Shown here: piece by piece, positions 8,269 to 16,212 of the stretch | Numbering within the stretch: position 1 is the first letter of the stretch | How the letters are laid out: each line of letters begins with the position of its first letter | Assembly: GCA_003212115.1 (NCBI GenBank) | Contig: QCQS01000009.1 | Span: forward strand, 1-21,952 | DNA length: 21,952 nucleotides | Direction of reading: 5' to 3' | Source: Prochlorococcus sp. AG-455-E15 | GTDB taxonomy: Bacteria; Cyanobacteriota; Cyanobacteriia; PCC-6307; Cyanobiaceae | Position numbers and translations under genes: made by a program | The notes under the pieces: generated by a model | Seen by the model: the letters and a program-made list of their open reading frames with translations, nothing else | Told to the model about the DNA's origin: nothing | Databases searched by the model: none

Positions 8269-9096
8269 TTGACTGATTTTTTGGTAGCTGCATTGCAAAT
8301 TACAAGTACTTCAAATGTTGAAGCAAATTTTACTGAAGCAGAAGAACAGATTGAATTAGCTGCTAGAAGAGGTGCTGAGTTAATAGGATTACCTGAGAAT
8401 TTTGCTTTTTTAGGAGGAGATGATGAAAAACTTAGATTAGCTTCTGAATTGTCAGAAAAGTGTGCAAATTTTCTAAAAACCATGTCTCAAAGATATCAAG
8501 TATTTCTTCTAGGAGGAGGGTATCCTGTCCCTGCGGGTGATGACACTCATACTTTTAATAGGTCAGCCTTATTTGGGAAAGATGGACAGATTTTGGCAAA
8601 ATACGACAAGATTCACTTGTTTGATGTTGATTTGCCAGATGGAAATTTATACAAGGAATCGTCCACTATTTTATCTGGGGCTGAGTATCCACCTGTTGTA
8701 GATGTCCCAGGTTTATGCAAAATAGGATTATCGATTTGTTACGACGTTAGATTTCCTGAACTTTATAGATATTTGTCTGCGAATGGAGCAGAGCTAATTA
8801 TGATTCCAGCAGCTTTTACAGCATTCACTGGAAAAGATCATTGGCAAATCCTATTACAAGCAAGAGCAATTGAGAATACAGCATATGTAGTCGCTCCAGC
8901 TCAAACTGGAATTCATTATGGGAGAAGGCAAAGTCATGGCCATGCAATGGTAATTGACCCTTGGGGGACAGTTTTATCTGATGCTGGAAAAACTCAGGGA
9001 GCTGCAATAGCACCTGCCGATAAAGAAAGAGTAAAGAAAATTAGGGAGCAGATGCCAAGCCTTAAACATAGAAAAAACAAATTGTTTTCAAACTAA
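8269..9096 (+). CDS. Carbon-nitrogen hydrolase (nitrilase superfamily, Nit-like)
   Basis: A 275-residue nitrilase-fold hydrolase that cleaves a non-peptide C-N amide bond. The catalytic triad can be placed: Glu43 in LPENF, Lys114 in KYDKIHLFDVDLPDG, and Cys157 in SICYDVRFPELYR. The KIHLFDVD and CYDVRFPELYR patterns resemble the Nit1/Nit2 branch, whose members act as amidases on deaminated glutathione or omega-amides; the substrate here is inferred only. The TTG at 8269 is taken as start because of the AGGAG ribosome binding site 7 bases before it; an upstream in-frame TTG (8248) would add seven residues. Its TAA overlaps the ATG of the murein amidase by one base (TAATG), suggesting translational coupling. 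Confidence 0.9.
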   Translation: MTDFLVAALQITSTSNVEANFTEAEEQIELAARRGAELIGLPENFAFLGGDDEKLRLASELSEKCANFLKTMSQRYQVFLLGGGYPVPAGDDTHTFNRSALFGKDGQILAKYDKIHLFDVDLPDGNLYKESSTILSGAEYPPVVDVPGLCKIGLSICYDVRFPELYRYLSANGAELIMIPAAFTAFTGKDHWQILLQARAIENTAYVVAPAQTGIHYGRRQSHGHAMVIDPWGTVLSDAGKTQGAAIAPADKERVKKIREQMPSLKHRKNKLFSN

Positions 9097-10181
9097 TGAT
9101 AAAGTTTTTTGATAATAAACTTTTTCGTTATTTATCCGTTTTTTTATTTTTAAATTCTTCAATCCTCCCAGTTAAATCTTCAAGTGCTCTGGCAGCATGG
9201 GCGATAAATACTAATGGGGTTTTAGAATTAAGAACCAAATCAAATTCAAATTTAGAAGCATACTTTCAGAAGGCTAACAAAATATATGGAGACAGATTTT
9301 GGGTAGATTTTCCAGGAGAACTAAAAAATCCCAGAATAATAAAAGGTAATGGTCCAATAAAAGAAATTAGATTAGGCAAACCTAATAAGGGTAAAACAAG
9401 ATTAGTAATTGAATTTGAAGAAAACACCTATTTGAAACCTTTGACTTGGCAAATAGTTGGCTTAGATCAAAATAGATGGGTAATTAAACTATTTAACCCA
9501 AAATATTCATTTAAAAAGATTGGTGAAGGTTTAGTTGATAAGAAAAGAGGAAATATCAAAACAAATCAAAATTTAATTCATAAGAAGAAAAACAATTTTG
9601 ATTATTTGAAACTTCCTGATGTAAAAAGAAACCAGTTTGAGGTCGTAATCGATCCAGGACATGGAGGACCTGATCCAGGAGCGATAGGTATTGGTGGTAT
9701 CAGAGAAACAGATGTTGTTCTAGAGGTTTCAAAAATAATTAAAAATTTACTTGCTGAGAAAGGTGTCAAAGTAAGGTTGACTAGAACAAGTGAAGTTGAT
9801 TTGGATTTACCTCCAAGAGTTTCCATCGCTAATAATTCGGATGCAGATATCTTTGTAAGTATTCATGCAAATGCTTCAAGAGGTAAAAGAAGGGACATAA
9901 ATGGATTAGAAACATTTTATTACAGAGGTTGGAGAGGAAGATTACTAGCGAAAAGAATTCAAAAACAAATTTTAAGAGTTTCCCCTGGGAGTCCTGATCG
10001 AGGAGTTAAACAAGGTCGATTTTATGTAATTAAAAATACTAGGATGCCTGCAGTCCTTGTTGAAATTGGATTTTTAACGGGTAGATTAGATGCAAGAAGA
10101 TTAGAAAAAGTAACCCATCGAAAAAGATTAGCCTATGCAATTGCAAAAGGCATCCTCGAATATCTTGATAAAGTAGGGTGA
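9096..10181 (+). CDS. amiC: N-acetylmuramoyl-L-alanine amidase (AMIN + Amidase_3)
   Basis: A 361-residue secreted zinc amidase that cuts the bond between MurNAc and the stem peptide, as needed for septum splitting and wall turnover. A basic start and hydrophobic stretch (about 8-33) ending near SALA looks like a signal peptide. Residues of about 35-135 form a single AMIN-type targeting domain. After a Lys/Asn-rich linker, Amidase_3 runs from about 182 to the end, with zinc ligands His189 (DPGHGG), Glu204 (IRETD) and His257 (SIHAN) and the catalytic Glu323 (LVEIGF). The gene overlaps its upstream neighbour by one base and murI by four. The AmiC name is by domain layout; cyanobacterial paralogues exist. 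Confidence 0.9.
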   Translation: MIKFFDNKLFRYLSVFLFLNSSILPVKSSSALAAWAINTNGVLELRTKSNSNLEAYFQKANKIYGDRFWVDFPGELKNPRIIKGNGPIKEIRLGKPNKGKTRLVIEFEENTYLKPLTWQIVGLDQNRWVIKLFNPKYSFKKIGEGLVDKKRGNIKTNQNLIHKKKNNFDYLKLPDVKRNQFEVVIDPGHGGPDPGAIGIGGIRETDVVLEVSKIIKNLLAEKGVKVRLTRTSEVDLDLPPRVSIANNSDADIFVSIHANASRGKRRDINGLETFYYRGWRGRLLAKRIQKQILRVSPGSPDRGVKQGRFYVIKNTRMPAVLVEIGFLTGRLDARRLEKVTHRKRLAYAIAKGILEYLDKVG

Positions 10182-10972
10182 AACTTAAAATAGGTATATT
10201 TGATAGCGGAATAGGTGGTTTTACTATCCTTAATTCTTTACTAAAAACGCGTAAAGATGTAGAAGTTTTTTATTTGGCAGATACAAAAAGAATACCTTTT
10301 GGGAGCAAAAATTTTAAAGAGATAAGATTAATTGCAAAGGAGATCTGTACTTTTTTTGTTGATAAGAATTTGGATGCACTTTTAGTTGCTTGTAACACTA
10401 CAAATGCATGTGCGCTTGATATTTTAGCAGATAATTTAAAGATCCCTTGTTTTGACCTTATAAACTCAGTATCGGAAATAGTTGATAAAAAAATAATTGG
10501 TGTCCTAGCAACACAAACAACTGTTCGATCATCATATTACAAGAAAGCTATTAATGCTAAAAAAGAAAATACGATAATATTTCAGCAAGAATGTCCACAA
10601 TTTGTATCAGAAATTGAAAAAGAAAAATTAAATCTTGATAAGTTAAATAGTCTTTCAGACTTATACTTAAGACCACTAATAAGCAAAAATATTGAAGAAT
10701 TAATACTTGGATGTAGTCACTATCCTTTAATTTATGACTTTTTAAGAAAAAAATTAGATTCAAATATAAAAATTATTGATCCATCGGTAGCATTAATAAA
10801 AAAATTTAATGAATCTTTTGCTATTCCAAAAACTGACCGCTATGAAAGTATTTTTCCAGAAAATGTAAAATTTTTTGTTACTTCAGAAAGAGAAGAGTTC
10901 TCTAATAAAGTAAAATTTTGGCTTGGAATTAATAAAGAAATTAGGTTGGTTAACCTCCGAAGTAATGTTTGA
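10178..10972 (+). CDS. murI: Glutamate racemase
   Basis: A 264-residue cofactor-independent racemase that makes D-glutamate for the peptidoglycan stem peptide. The family signatures are clear: GIFDSGIGGF at 6-15 with Asp9 and Ser10, ADTKRIPFGS at 34-43, the first catalytic cysteine Cys72 in VACNTTNA, and the second, Cys179, in LGCSHYPL. The start is GTG at 10178, embedded in the GTGA that also holds the amidase stop, a classic 4-base overlap implying coupled translation. The pairing of a murein amidase with glutamate racemase puts turnover and supply of the wall in one transcript. Confidence 0.95.
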   Translation: MKLKIGIFDSGIGGFTILNSLLKTRKDVEVFYLADTKRIPFGSKNFKEIRLIAKEICTFFVDKNLDALLVACNTTNACALDILADNLKIPCFDLINSVSEIVDKKIIGVLATQTTVRSSYYKKAINAKKENTIIFQQECPQFVSEIEKEKLNLDKLNSLSDLYLRPLISKNIEELILGCSHYPLIYDFLRKKLDSNIKIIDPSVALIKKFNESFAIPKTDRYESIFPENVKFFVTSEREEFSNKVKFWLGINKEIRLVNLRSNV

Positions 10973-10985
10973 TTCTTTAAGATAT

Positions 10986-10993
10986 AGGAGAGG
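10986..10993 (+). promoter_or_regulatory. Strong ribosome binding site of sds
   Basis: AGGAGAGG, ending 6 bases before the sds ATG at 11000. It is one of the few near-consensus Shine-Dalgarno sequences in this window and suggests high translation of the prenyl synthase. The murI-sds gap is only 27 bases, so sds may be read from the upstream transcript. Confidence 0.75.
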
Positions 10994-10999
10994 TCAATC

Positions 11000-11971
11000 A
11001 TGAATACAGTAACAGAGCTACTACAACCAGTTGAAAATGATCTTGATGATCTTATTTTAGAACTGAAAAATCTAATTGGAGCTGGTCACCCAATTCTTCA
11101 AGCCGCAGCTGAACACCTTTTTAGTGCTGGGGGTAAAAGGTTGAGACCTGGCATAGTTTTATTGATTTCAAAAGCTATATCTCCAGAATTTTGCTTGACA
11201 AGCAAACATAAAAGGCTTGCTGAAATAACTGAGATGATTCATACAGCCTCATTAGTCCATGATGATGTAGTTGATGAGGCTTCTACAAGGAGAGGGGTAG
11301 ATACAGTACATAGTAGATTTAATACAAGAGTAGCTGTTTTGGCCGGTGATTTTTTATTCGCTCAAGCAAGTTGGCACCTTGCAAACTTAGATAATGTAAA
11401 TGTAGTTAAATTACTCAGTAGAGTAATAATGGATTTGGCAGAAGGTGAAATTAAACAAAATCTAAATAGATTCGATTCTGCTCAATCTTTTTCAAAATAC
11501 ATTAATAAAAGCTATTGTAAAACTGCATCATTAATAGCAAATAGCTCTAAAGCAGCTGGAGTTTTGAGTGGTCTTAATGATGAAAACTTAACCTCTTTGT
11601 ACGATTTTGGCAAAAATATTGGCTTGGCTTTTCAAGTTGTAGATGACATACTTGACTTTACTGGAAATGATAAACAACTTGGAAAACCTGCAGTAAGTGA
11701 TCTTGCAAGCGGTTATCTTACTGCACCAGTTTTATATGCCTTAGAAGAAAATAAGAAATTGTCTGTTCTTATTAATAGAGAACTTGCTGAAAAAGATGAT
11801 TTAGATGATGCTCTTAATATCATCATGAACTCTAAAGCTATTGAAAGTTCCAGAAAACTAGCTGAGGATTTTGCAATGCTTTCTAAAGAAGCTATAGTCT
11901 GGCTTCCTGATTCAGAATATAAAAGAGCATTAATGGCTCTTCCAGAATTTGTTCTAAGCCGTATTTATTAG
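11000..11971 (+). CDS. sds: All-trans polyprenyl (solanesyl) diphosphate synthase
   Basis: A 323-residue trans-isoprenyl diphosphate synthase. It condenses isopentenyl diphosphate units to a long chain, in cyanobacteria the C45 solanesyl chain of plastoquinone. It shows GGKRLRP at 44-50, the first aspartate-rich motif HDDVVDEA at 87-94, and the second, FQVVDDILDF, at 211-220. The bulk and order of motifs match long-chain synthases rather than geranylgeranyl synthase (CrtE), but chain length cannot be read with certainty. It follows murI by 27 bases and has a strong ribosome binding site. The next gene, acs, is 95 bases away. Confidence 0.9.
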   Translation: MNTVTELLQPVENDLDDLILELKNLIGAGHPILQAAAEHLFSAGGKRLRPGIVLLISKAISPEFCLTSKHKRLAEITEMIHTASLVHDDVVDEASTRRGVDTVHSRFNTRVAVLAGDFLFAQASWHLANLDNVNVVKLLSRVIMDLAEGEIKQNLNRFDSAQSFSKYINKSYCKTASLIANSSKAAGVLSGLNDENLTSLYDFGKNIGLAFQVVDDILDFTGNDKQLGKPAVSDLASGYLTAPVLYALEENKKLSVLINRELAEKDDLDDALNIIMNSKAIESSRKLAEDFAMLSKEAIVWLPDSEYKRALMALPEFVLSRIY

Positions 11972-12066
11972 ATATATCAAAAACAAATTATTAGAGCTAT
12001 ATAAATATTAAAATTTTTGAAAACCTTAATTTTTTCGACTAAATTTATTAAGCATAGATTTATTTA

Positions 12067-14049
12067 ATGTCATTAGATAAAAAAAATTCAATCAGTAACA
12101 TACTTGAAGAAAAGAGGATTTTCCATCCATCAAAAAAATTTGCAGAAAACTCAAATATTAGTACTCAAGAAGAATTATTAAGTCTAAAAAAACAAGCATC
12201 AGATAATCCTATTAAATTTTGGGAATCTTTCGCAAAATCTGAATTAGACTGGTTTGAGCCATTCCAAACTGTATTAGATAACGAAAATGCGCCCTTTTTT
12301 AAATGGTTCAAAGAAGGGAAACTCAATATTACTTATAATTGCTTAGATAGACATATTAAGAGAGGGCTTGGAGGAAAGACTGCACTTATATGGGAAGGCG
12401 AACCAGGAGATAGCAAAAAATATACTTACGAAGAACTTCTAAAAGAGGTATGTAAAGCAGCTAATGCATTAAAAGCAATTGGTGTAAAAAAAGGAGATTT
12501 GGTATGTATTTATATGCCGATGATTCCTGAAGCAATGTTTGCGATGTTAGCTTGTGCAAGAATTGGAGCGCCTCATTCAGTTGTCTTCGGAGGATTTTCT
12601 TCAGAAGCTTTAAAAGATAGGTTAATTGATGGAAACGCCAGATTTGTTATTACTGCTGATGGTGGCTTTAGAAAAGATAAGGTGATTGAACTTAAGAAAG
12701 CAGTTGATGCAGCCATCGAAAGTGGGGCAGATAAAGTTGTAGAAAAAGTAATTGTTGTTCAACGATCCCAAAAAAATATTGCGATGGTTGATGATAGAGA
12801 TTTCTGGTGGCACGAATTAGTAAAAGATCAAAAAGATCATTGTGAACCAGAAATAATGAATAGCGAAGATAGACTTTTTATTCTTTATACTTCAGGCTCT
12901 ACTGGAAAGCCCAAAGGTGTAGTTCACACTACAGGTGGTTACAATCTTTGGTCCCATTTGACATTTAAATGGATTTTTGACTTAAAAGATGACGATATTT
13001 ACTGGTGTACTGCTGATGTTGGATGGATTACAGGTCATAGTTACATAGTTTATGGGCCTTTATCTAATGGTGCTACAACCTTAATGTATGAGGGAGTGCC
13101 AAGACCTACAAATTTAGGGGCTTTTTGGGAAATTGTTCAAAAATATAAGGTTTCTATTTTTTATACTGCACCAACTGCGATAAGAGCATTTATGAAGTCT
13201 GGACGTGAAATACCTGATAAATATAATTTGGAGAGTCTTAGACTTTTGGGCACAGTTGGAGAACCAATTAATCCTGAAGCATGGATGTGGTACAAGGATG
13301 TTATTGGTAAAGATAAATGCCCTATTGTTGATACTTGGTGGCAAACTGAGACTGGTGGTGTGATGATAAGTCCCTTGCCTGGAGTCGTTGCTACAAAGCC
13401 AGGTTCAGCTACTTTTCCTCTGCCAGGAATCGAAGTTGAAATTGTCGATAAGAATGGAGATAAGGTTAATAAGAACGAGGGTGGCTATTTAATTATTAAG
13501 AAACCTTGGCCAGGAATGATGAGAACAATTCACGGAAACTCAGAGAGATATTTGGAGAGTTATTGGGAATATATTTCCTTTAAAGGAGAAAAAAATGTTT
13601 ATTTTGCTGGAGATGGAGCACGCATTGATGAAGATGGATATATTTGGATTATGGGAAGAGTTGATGATGTCATAAGTGTTTCAGGACATCGGTTAGGAAC
13701 AATGGAAATAGAATCTGCTTTGGTAAGTCATAAATCAGTTGCAGAGTCCGCCGTCGTTGGCAAAAAAGATGATTTAAAAGGTGAAGTTATAGTTGCTTTT
13801 GTATCTCTAGAGAAAGAAGTGAAAGGTTCTTCAGAATTAGTAGAGAATCTAAAGAAACATGTTGTCAATGAAATTGGAATTATCGCAAAGCCCGAAAAAA
13901 TTATCATTTCTGACTCTCTTCCTAAAACACGTAGTGGAAAAATTATGAGGAGAATTTTGAGATCTTTGGCTGCTGGAGAAAAAATTAGTGGGGATATAAG
14001 CACTCTCGAAGATAGTTCTGTTTTGGAAAAATTGAAAGAATTATCCTAA
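12067..14049 (+). CDS. acs: Acetyl-CoA synthetase (AMP-forming)
   Basis: A 660-residue ANL-superfamily enzyme that converts acetate, ATP and CoA to acetyl-CoA through an acetyl-AMP intermediate. The length is typical. The ATP/phosphate loop YTSGSTGKPKG begins at residue 274; DTWWQTETGG lies at 422-431 and marks acetyl-CoA synthetase rather than other acyl-CoA ligases. The C-terminal PKTRSGKIMRR places the adenylation lysine, the usual target of regulatory acetylation, at Lys625. The ATG start follows a 95-base AT-rich gap after sds in which I see no clear terminator. The stop directly abuts the stop of the convergent DUF1350-like gene. Confidence 0.96.
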   Translation: MSLDKKNSISNILEEKRIFHPSKKFAENSNISTQEELLSLKKQASDNPIKFWESFAKSELDWFEPFQTVLDNENAPFFKWFKEGKLNITYNCLDRHIKRGLGGKTALIWEGEPGDSKKYTYEELLKEVCKAANALKAIGVKKGDLVCIYMPMIPEAMFAMLACARIGAPHSVVFGGFSSEALKDRLIDGNARFVITADGGFRKDKVIELKKAVDAAIESGADKVVEKVIVVQRSQKNIAMVDDRDFWWHELVKDQKDHCEPEIMNSEDRLFILYTSGSTGKPKGVVHTTGGYNLWSHLTFKWIFDLKDDDIYWCTADVGWITGHSYIVYGPLSNGATTLMYEGVPRPTNLGAFWEIVQKYKVSIFYTAPTAIRAFMKSGREIPDKYNLESLRLLGTVGEPINPEAWMWYKDVIGKDKCPIVDTWWQTETGGVMISPLPGVVATKPGSATFPLPGIEVEIVDKNGDKVNKNEGGYLIIKKPWPGMMRTIHGNSERYLESYWEYISFKGEKNVYFAGDGARIDEDGYIWIMGRVDDVISVSGHRLGTMEIESALVSHKSVAESAVVGKKDDLKGEVIVAFVSLEKEVKGSSELVENLKKHVVNEIGIIAKPEKIIISDSLPKTRSGKIMRRILRSLAAGEKISGDISTLEDSSVLEKLKELS

Positions 14050-14769
14050 TTAAGATTCATCAATTAAATTAGAAATTTTTTTTATAGTATTTCTTTTGAA
14101 TTCATCATCGGCCCAGTCTCCTAAAAAATTTTCTCTCAGTCCGGCGCTTGCAATTATGGTATGTGTACCTTTTAGCATTATCCCCTTAGTATTATCTTCT
14201 TTTCTTGCTTTCAGACAAGAAAATAATTTATTTGTTTGATCTAATTCGTCTGACTTGAATTTTATTAGGAAGTTATTTTTTTGACTATATGTTTTTTCAA
14301 TTAATCGCAAAGTTCTTTCGGGACTTGGGCTAAATTCACTGTTGAATTCTAATTTTTGAGAAATTTCTTTCAATAATGGAATTGATTTGTTAGCACTAAA
14401 ATTATTAAAACTAATAGATATGAATTTCTCGCAATTTCTTCCGCCATCAGGAGAAATTAAATGAAGTTTACAGCCCAGGCTATGACCAATTCTTATTGTA
14501 GGAATTGATGCCCCTATTCTCTTTGATAAAGATATTCGGCAATTCTTAAAATCTTTCCATGCTTTGATAGCAAGTTGTTGGTGATCAAATTGTGGTGTGT
14601 ATTTATATGCATGTACTGCATAATTTTTATTAATTAAACTCTCTATGAATCTTCTATAAGTTAAATCTGGCTTAGAAGCTAAATAACTTCCACCAATAAA
14701 TTCAACAATTTTTTTTGGATTTGAAGGCCAAAAACAGAAATTGTTAAATTGAAATTTTGTAAAAGTCAT
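14050..14769 (-). CDS. DUF1350-like alpha/beta-hydrolase-fold protein
   Basis: A 239-residue protein that resembles the DUF1350 family of cyanobacteria and plastids. The nucleophile elbow GHSLGC at 95-100 gives a candidate catalytic Ser97, with the N-terminal GGSYLASKPDLTYRRFIESL (26-45) resembling the start of an alpha/beta hydrolase lid-less core. SPDGGRNCEKFISISFNN follows the elbow. No signal peptide or membrane segment is seen. Substrate and role are unknown to me; the family match is from memory of the pattern and not a search. It converges on acs with no base between the stop codons and is divergent from the exonuclease gene across a 116-base AT-rich gap. Confidence 0.7.
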   Translation of the reverse strand: MTFTKFQFNNFCFWPSNPKKIVEFIGGSYLASKPDLTYRRFIESLINKNYAVHAYKYTPQFDHQQLAIKAWKDFKNCRISLSKRIGASIPTIRIGHSLGCKLHLISPDGGRNCEKFISISFNNFSANKSIPLLKEISQKLEFNSEFSPSPERTLRLIEKTYSQKNNFLIKFKSDELDQTNKLFSCLKARKEDNTKGIMLKGTHTIIASAGLRENFLGDWADDEFKRNTIKKISNLIDES

Positions 14770-14885
14770 CTTTTATAAACGAAAAATGATTCAAAAAATA
14801 TTTTCTATCTTTTTTTTTAATTTATATTAATTTAAAAGAAATATTTATTAAATGCGTCAAGATAAATGAAAGTATTTTGAGTTAA

Positions 14886-15665
14886 TTGGAACTATTTAAC
14901 AAAAAAGAATTAAATCAATTGGATTTTCTCCATGATCAAATTAACACCAATCCCTCTGAAGAGAGAGTAACGAATAAAAATAAAAAAATTGAAAAAATTT
15001 TAATTCTTGATACTGAAACAACAGGTTTAGACGAAAATAAAGATGAAGTGATAGAAATAGGTTGTATATTATTTGATGTATCTTTTAAATGTGTACTTTC
15101 GCAAGTTTCTTTTTTGTTTCCAGTTAATAATAATGAAGCCGAACATGTAAATGGTATATCTGCAGAAGTAACTAATATCTCTCAACCATGGGAAGATGGA
15201 TTGAATTTCTTTCTAAAACTTGTTGATTCTTCAGATTTCATCATTGCTCATAATGTGGAGTTTGATAAGAAATGGTTTGGAAAAGGAAGATTGCCTAAGC
15301 TTAATAAGAAATGGATATGTAGTTTAGAGGATATTAATTGGTCTTTTCAAAAATCACTAAAAACAAGACCTTCAGTAACTGATCTAGCCTTATCTTTTTC
15401 AATACCAGTTTGGAATTTACATAGAGCTTTATCTGATTGCTTTTATATATCTGAGGTCTTCAAAAAATGCGACAACTTAGAGGAAATTTTACTTAAAGCT
15501 ACTGAACCGAGGTTTTTATACAAGGCTTTGGTTAGTTATGAAGATAGGTCTTTAGCTAAAAATGCTGGGTTCAGATGGAATAATCCTGTGCAAGGAGCTT
15601 GGTCAAGAAAATTAACTACTGATGAGGCAAAAAATCTTGATTTTAGAGTTGAGATTTTGAATTAA
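14886..15665 (+). CDS. DEDDh 3'-5' exonuclease (DnaQ-like) with C-terminal add-on
   Basis: A 259-residue protein with a DnaQ/epsilon-type exonuclease domain. The five active-site residues can be placed: Asp42 and Glu44 (LDTETTGLD), Asp127 (AHNVEFDKKWF), His179 and Asp184 (NLHRALSD). It lacks polymerase-subunit features beyond this domain, so it may be a repair or RNA-processing nuclease rather than the replicative proofreader. The last 50 residues (about 208-255) contain a K/R-AKNAGFRWNN...GAWSRKLT pattern resembling the short DUF5710-like module found attached to nucleases and primases. The start is TTG at 14886; a stop codon directly precedes it (14883-14885), so no longer form exists, though a later start is possible. 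Confidence 0.85.
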   Translation: MELFNKKELNQLDFLHDQINTNPSEERVTNKNKKIEKILILDTETTGLDENKDEVIEIGCILFDVSFKCVLSQVSFLFPVNNNEAEHVNGISAEVTNISQPWEDGLNFFLKLVDSSDFIIAHNVEFDKKWFGKGRLPKLNKKWICSLEDINWSFQKSLKTRPSVTDLALSFSIPVWNLHRALSDCFYISEVFKKCDNLEEILLKATEPRFLYKALVSYEDRSLAKNAGFRWNNPVQGAWSRKLTTDEAKNLDFRVEILN

Positions 15666-15691
15666 TATTTATTTTTTGACTAGGAAAATAT

Positions 15692-15802
15692 TTAGTGCAT
15701 CTTACAAGGCATCCATTTATTACCCATTTTATGTGCTCCATTACATCCGTATTTTGAAGCAGCCTTTTCAGCCTCTTGTTTAGTGTTAAATAAATCTGAC
15801 AT
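15692..15802 (-). CDS. Nested 36-residue DUF3721 peptide (internal start)
   Basis: The DUF3721 part of the pentad-repeat gene begins with its own ATG (15802-15800). This has AAGGA at 15814-15810, a spacer of exactly 7 bases, a far better initiation signal than the TTG of the full gene. A free 36-residue peptide starting MSDLFNTKQEAEKAASKYG is therefore plausible, in addition to or instead of the long form. Stand-alone DUF3721 proteins are common in marine cyanobacteria as I recall. Same stop as the full-length gene. Confidence 0.5.
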   Translation of the reverse strand: MSDLFNTKQEAEKAASKYGCNGAHKMGNKWMPCKMH

Positions 15803-16114
15803 TATATTTTCCTTATTTGAATTTGAAATTTGTTTGGAGTGATTATGATGATTTTTATGAGGATTAGGTGAATACTCCCATATCCCCATAGTAGTGACAC
15901 CGGCAGAGATAATTCCCATCCCAACTACTGATAAATTGACTATTCCCATAGCTACTGCACCAAAAGAAAATACACCCATTGGGACTACTCCTATACTTAT
16001 TACTCCCATTGGCACTATTCCTATTGAAACAATACCAAGAGGTGCTATTCCAAAAGCAATTTTTTTTGGTTTTGTACCGCAATGTTGATTCTCTTTATTT
16101 TTATTAATTCCCAA
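15692..16114 (-). CDS. Gly-pentad-repeat protein with C-terminal DUF3721 domain
   Basis: A 140-residue protein in three parts. Residues of about 17-80 are some eleven tandem five-residue units with consensus G-[IV]-[VAIF]-[PST]-[MILF], often alternating PM and SI/SF endings to give a ten-residue period. A His/Asn-rich linker (PNPHKNHHNH) follows. The last 36 residues match the DUF3721 pattern (GCNGAHKMGNKWMPCKMH), with Cys, His and Met that could bind metal. The repeat region is hydrophobic enough to enter a membrane or form a beta-helix; I cannot decide which. The start is TTG at 16114-16112, with no ATG before residue 36 and a stop 18 bases upstream. Function unknown. It is divergent from hisS and convergent with the exonuclease gene. 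Confidence 0.65.
   Translation of the reverse strand: MGINKNKENQHCGTKPKKIAFGIAPLGIVSIGIVPMGVISIGVVPMGVFSFGAVAMGIVNLSVVGMGIISAGVTTMGIWEYSPNPHKNHHNHSKQISNSNKENIMSDLFNTKQEAEKAASKYGCNGAHKMGNKWMPCKMH
15810..15814 (-). promoter_or_regulatory. Internal ribosome binding site before DUF3721
   Basis: AAGGA on the minus strand, 7 bases before the internal ATG at 15802. It falls within the codons of the Asn/Ser-rich linker. This placement is what supports an internal translation start. Confidence 0.55.
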
Positions 16115-16212
16115 TAGTTTTTCTAAATGTTAAATTAAAATTGTCTCACAAAATAACCAATCAAAGATTAATTTCTAGATGAATTAAAAATTTTGAATTA
16201 TTTTTTAGAACT

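Noticed and set aside
15666..15691. Terminator between the exonuclease and DUF3721 genes
   Set aside because: The gap is T-rich but I find no stable stem to go with it.
15894..16088. Pro/Ile/Thr-repeat frame on the plus strand opposite the Gly-pentad repeats
   Set aside because: It is the complement of the 15-base periodic repeat. The minus-strand frame explains it and continues into DUF3721.
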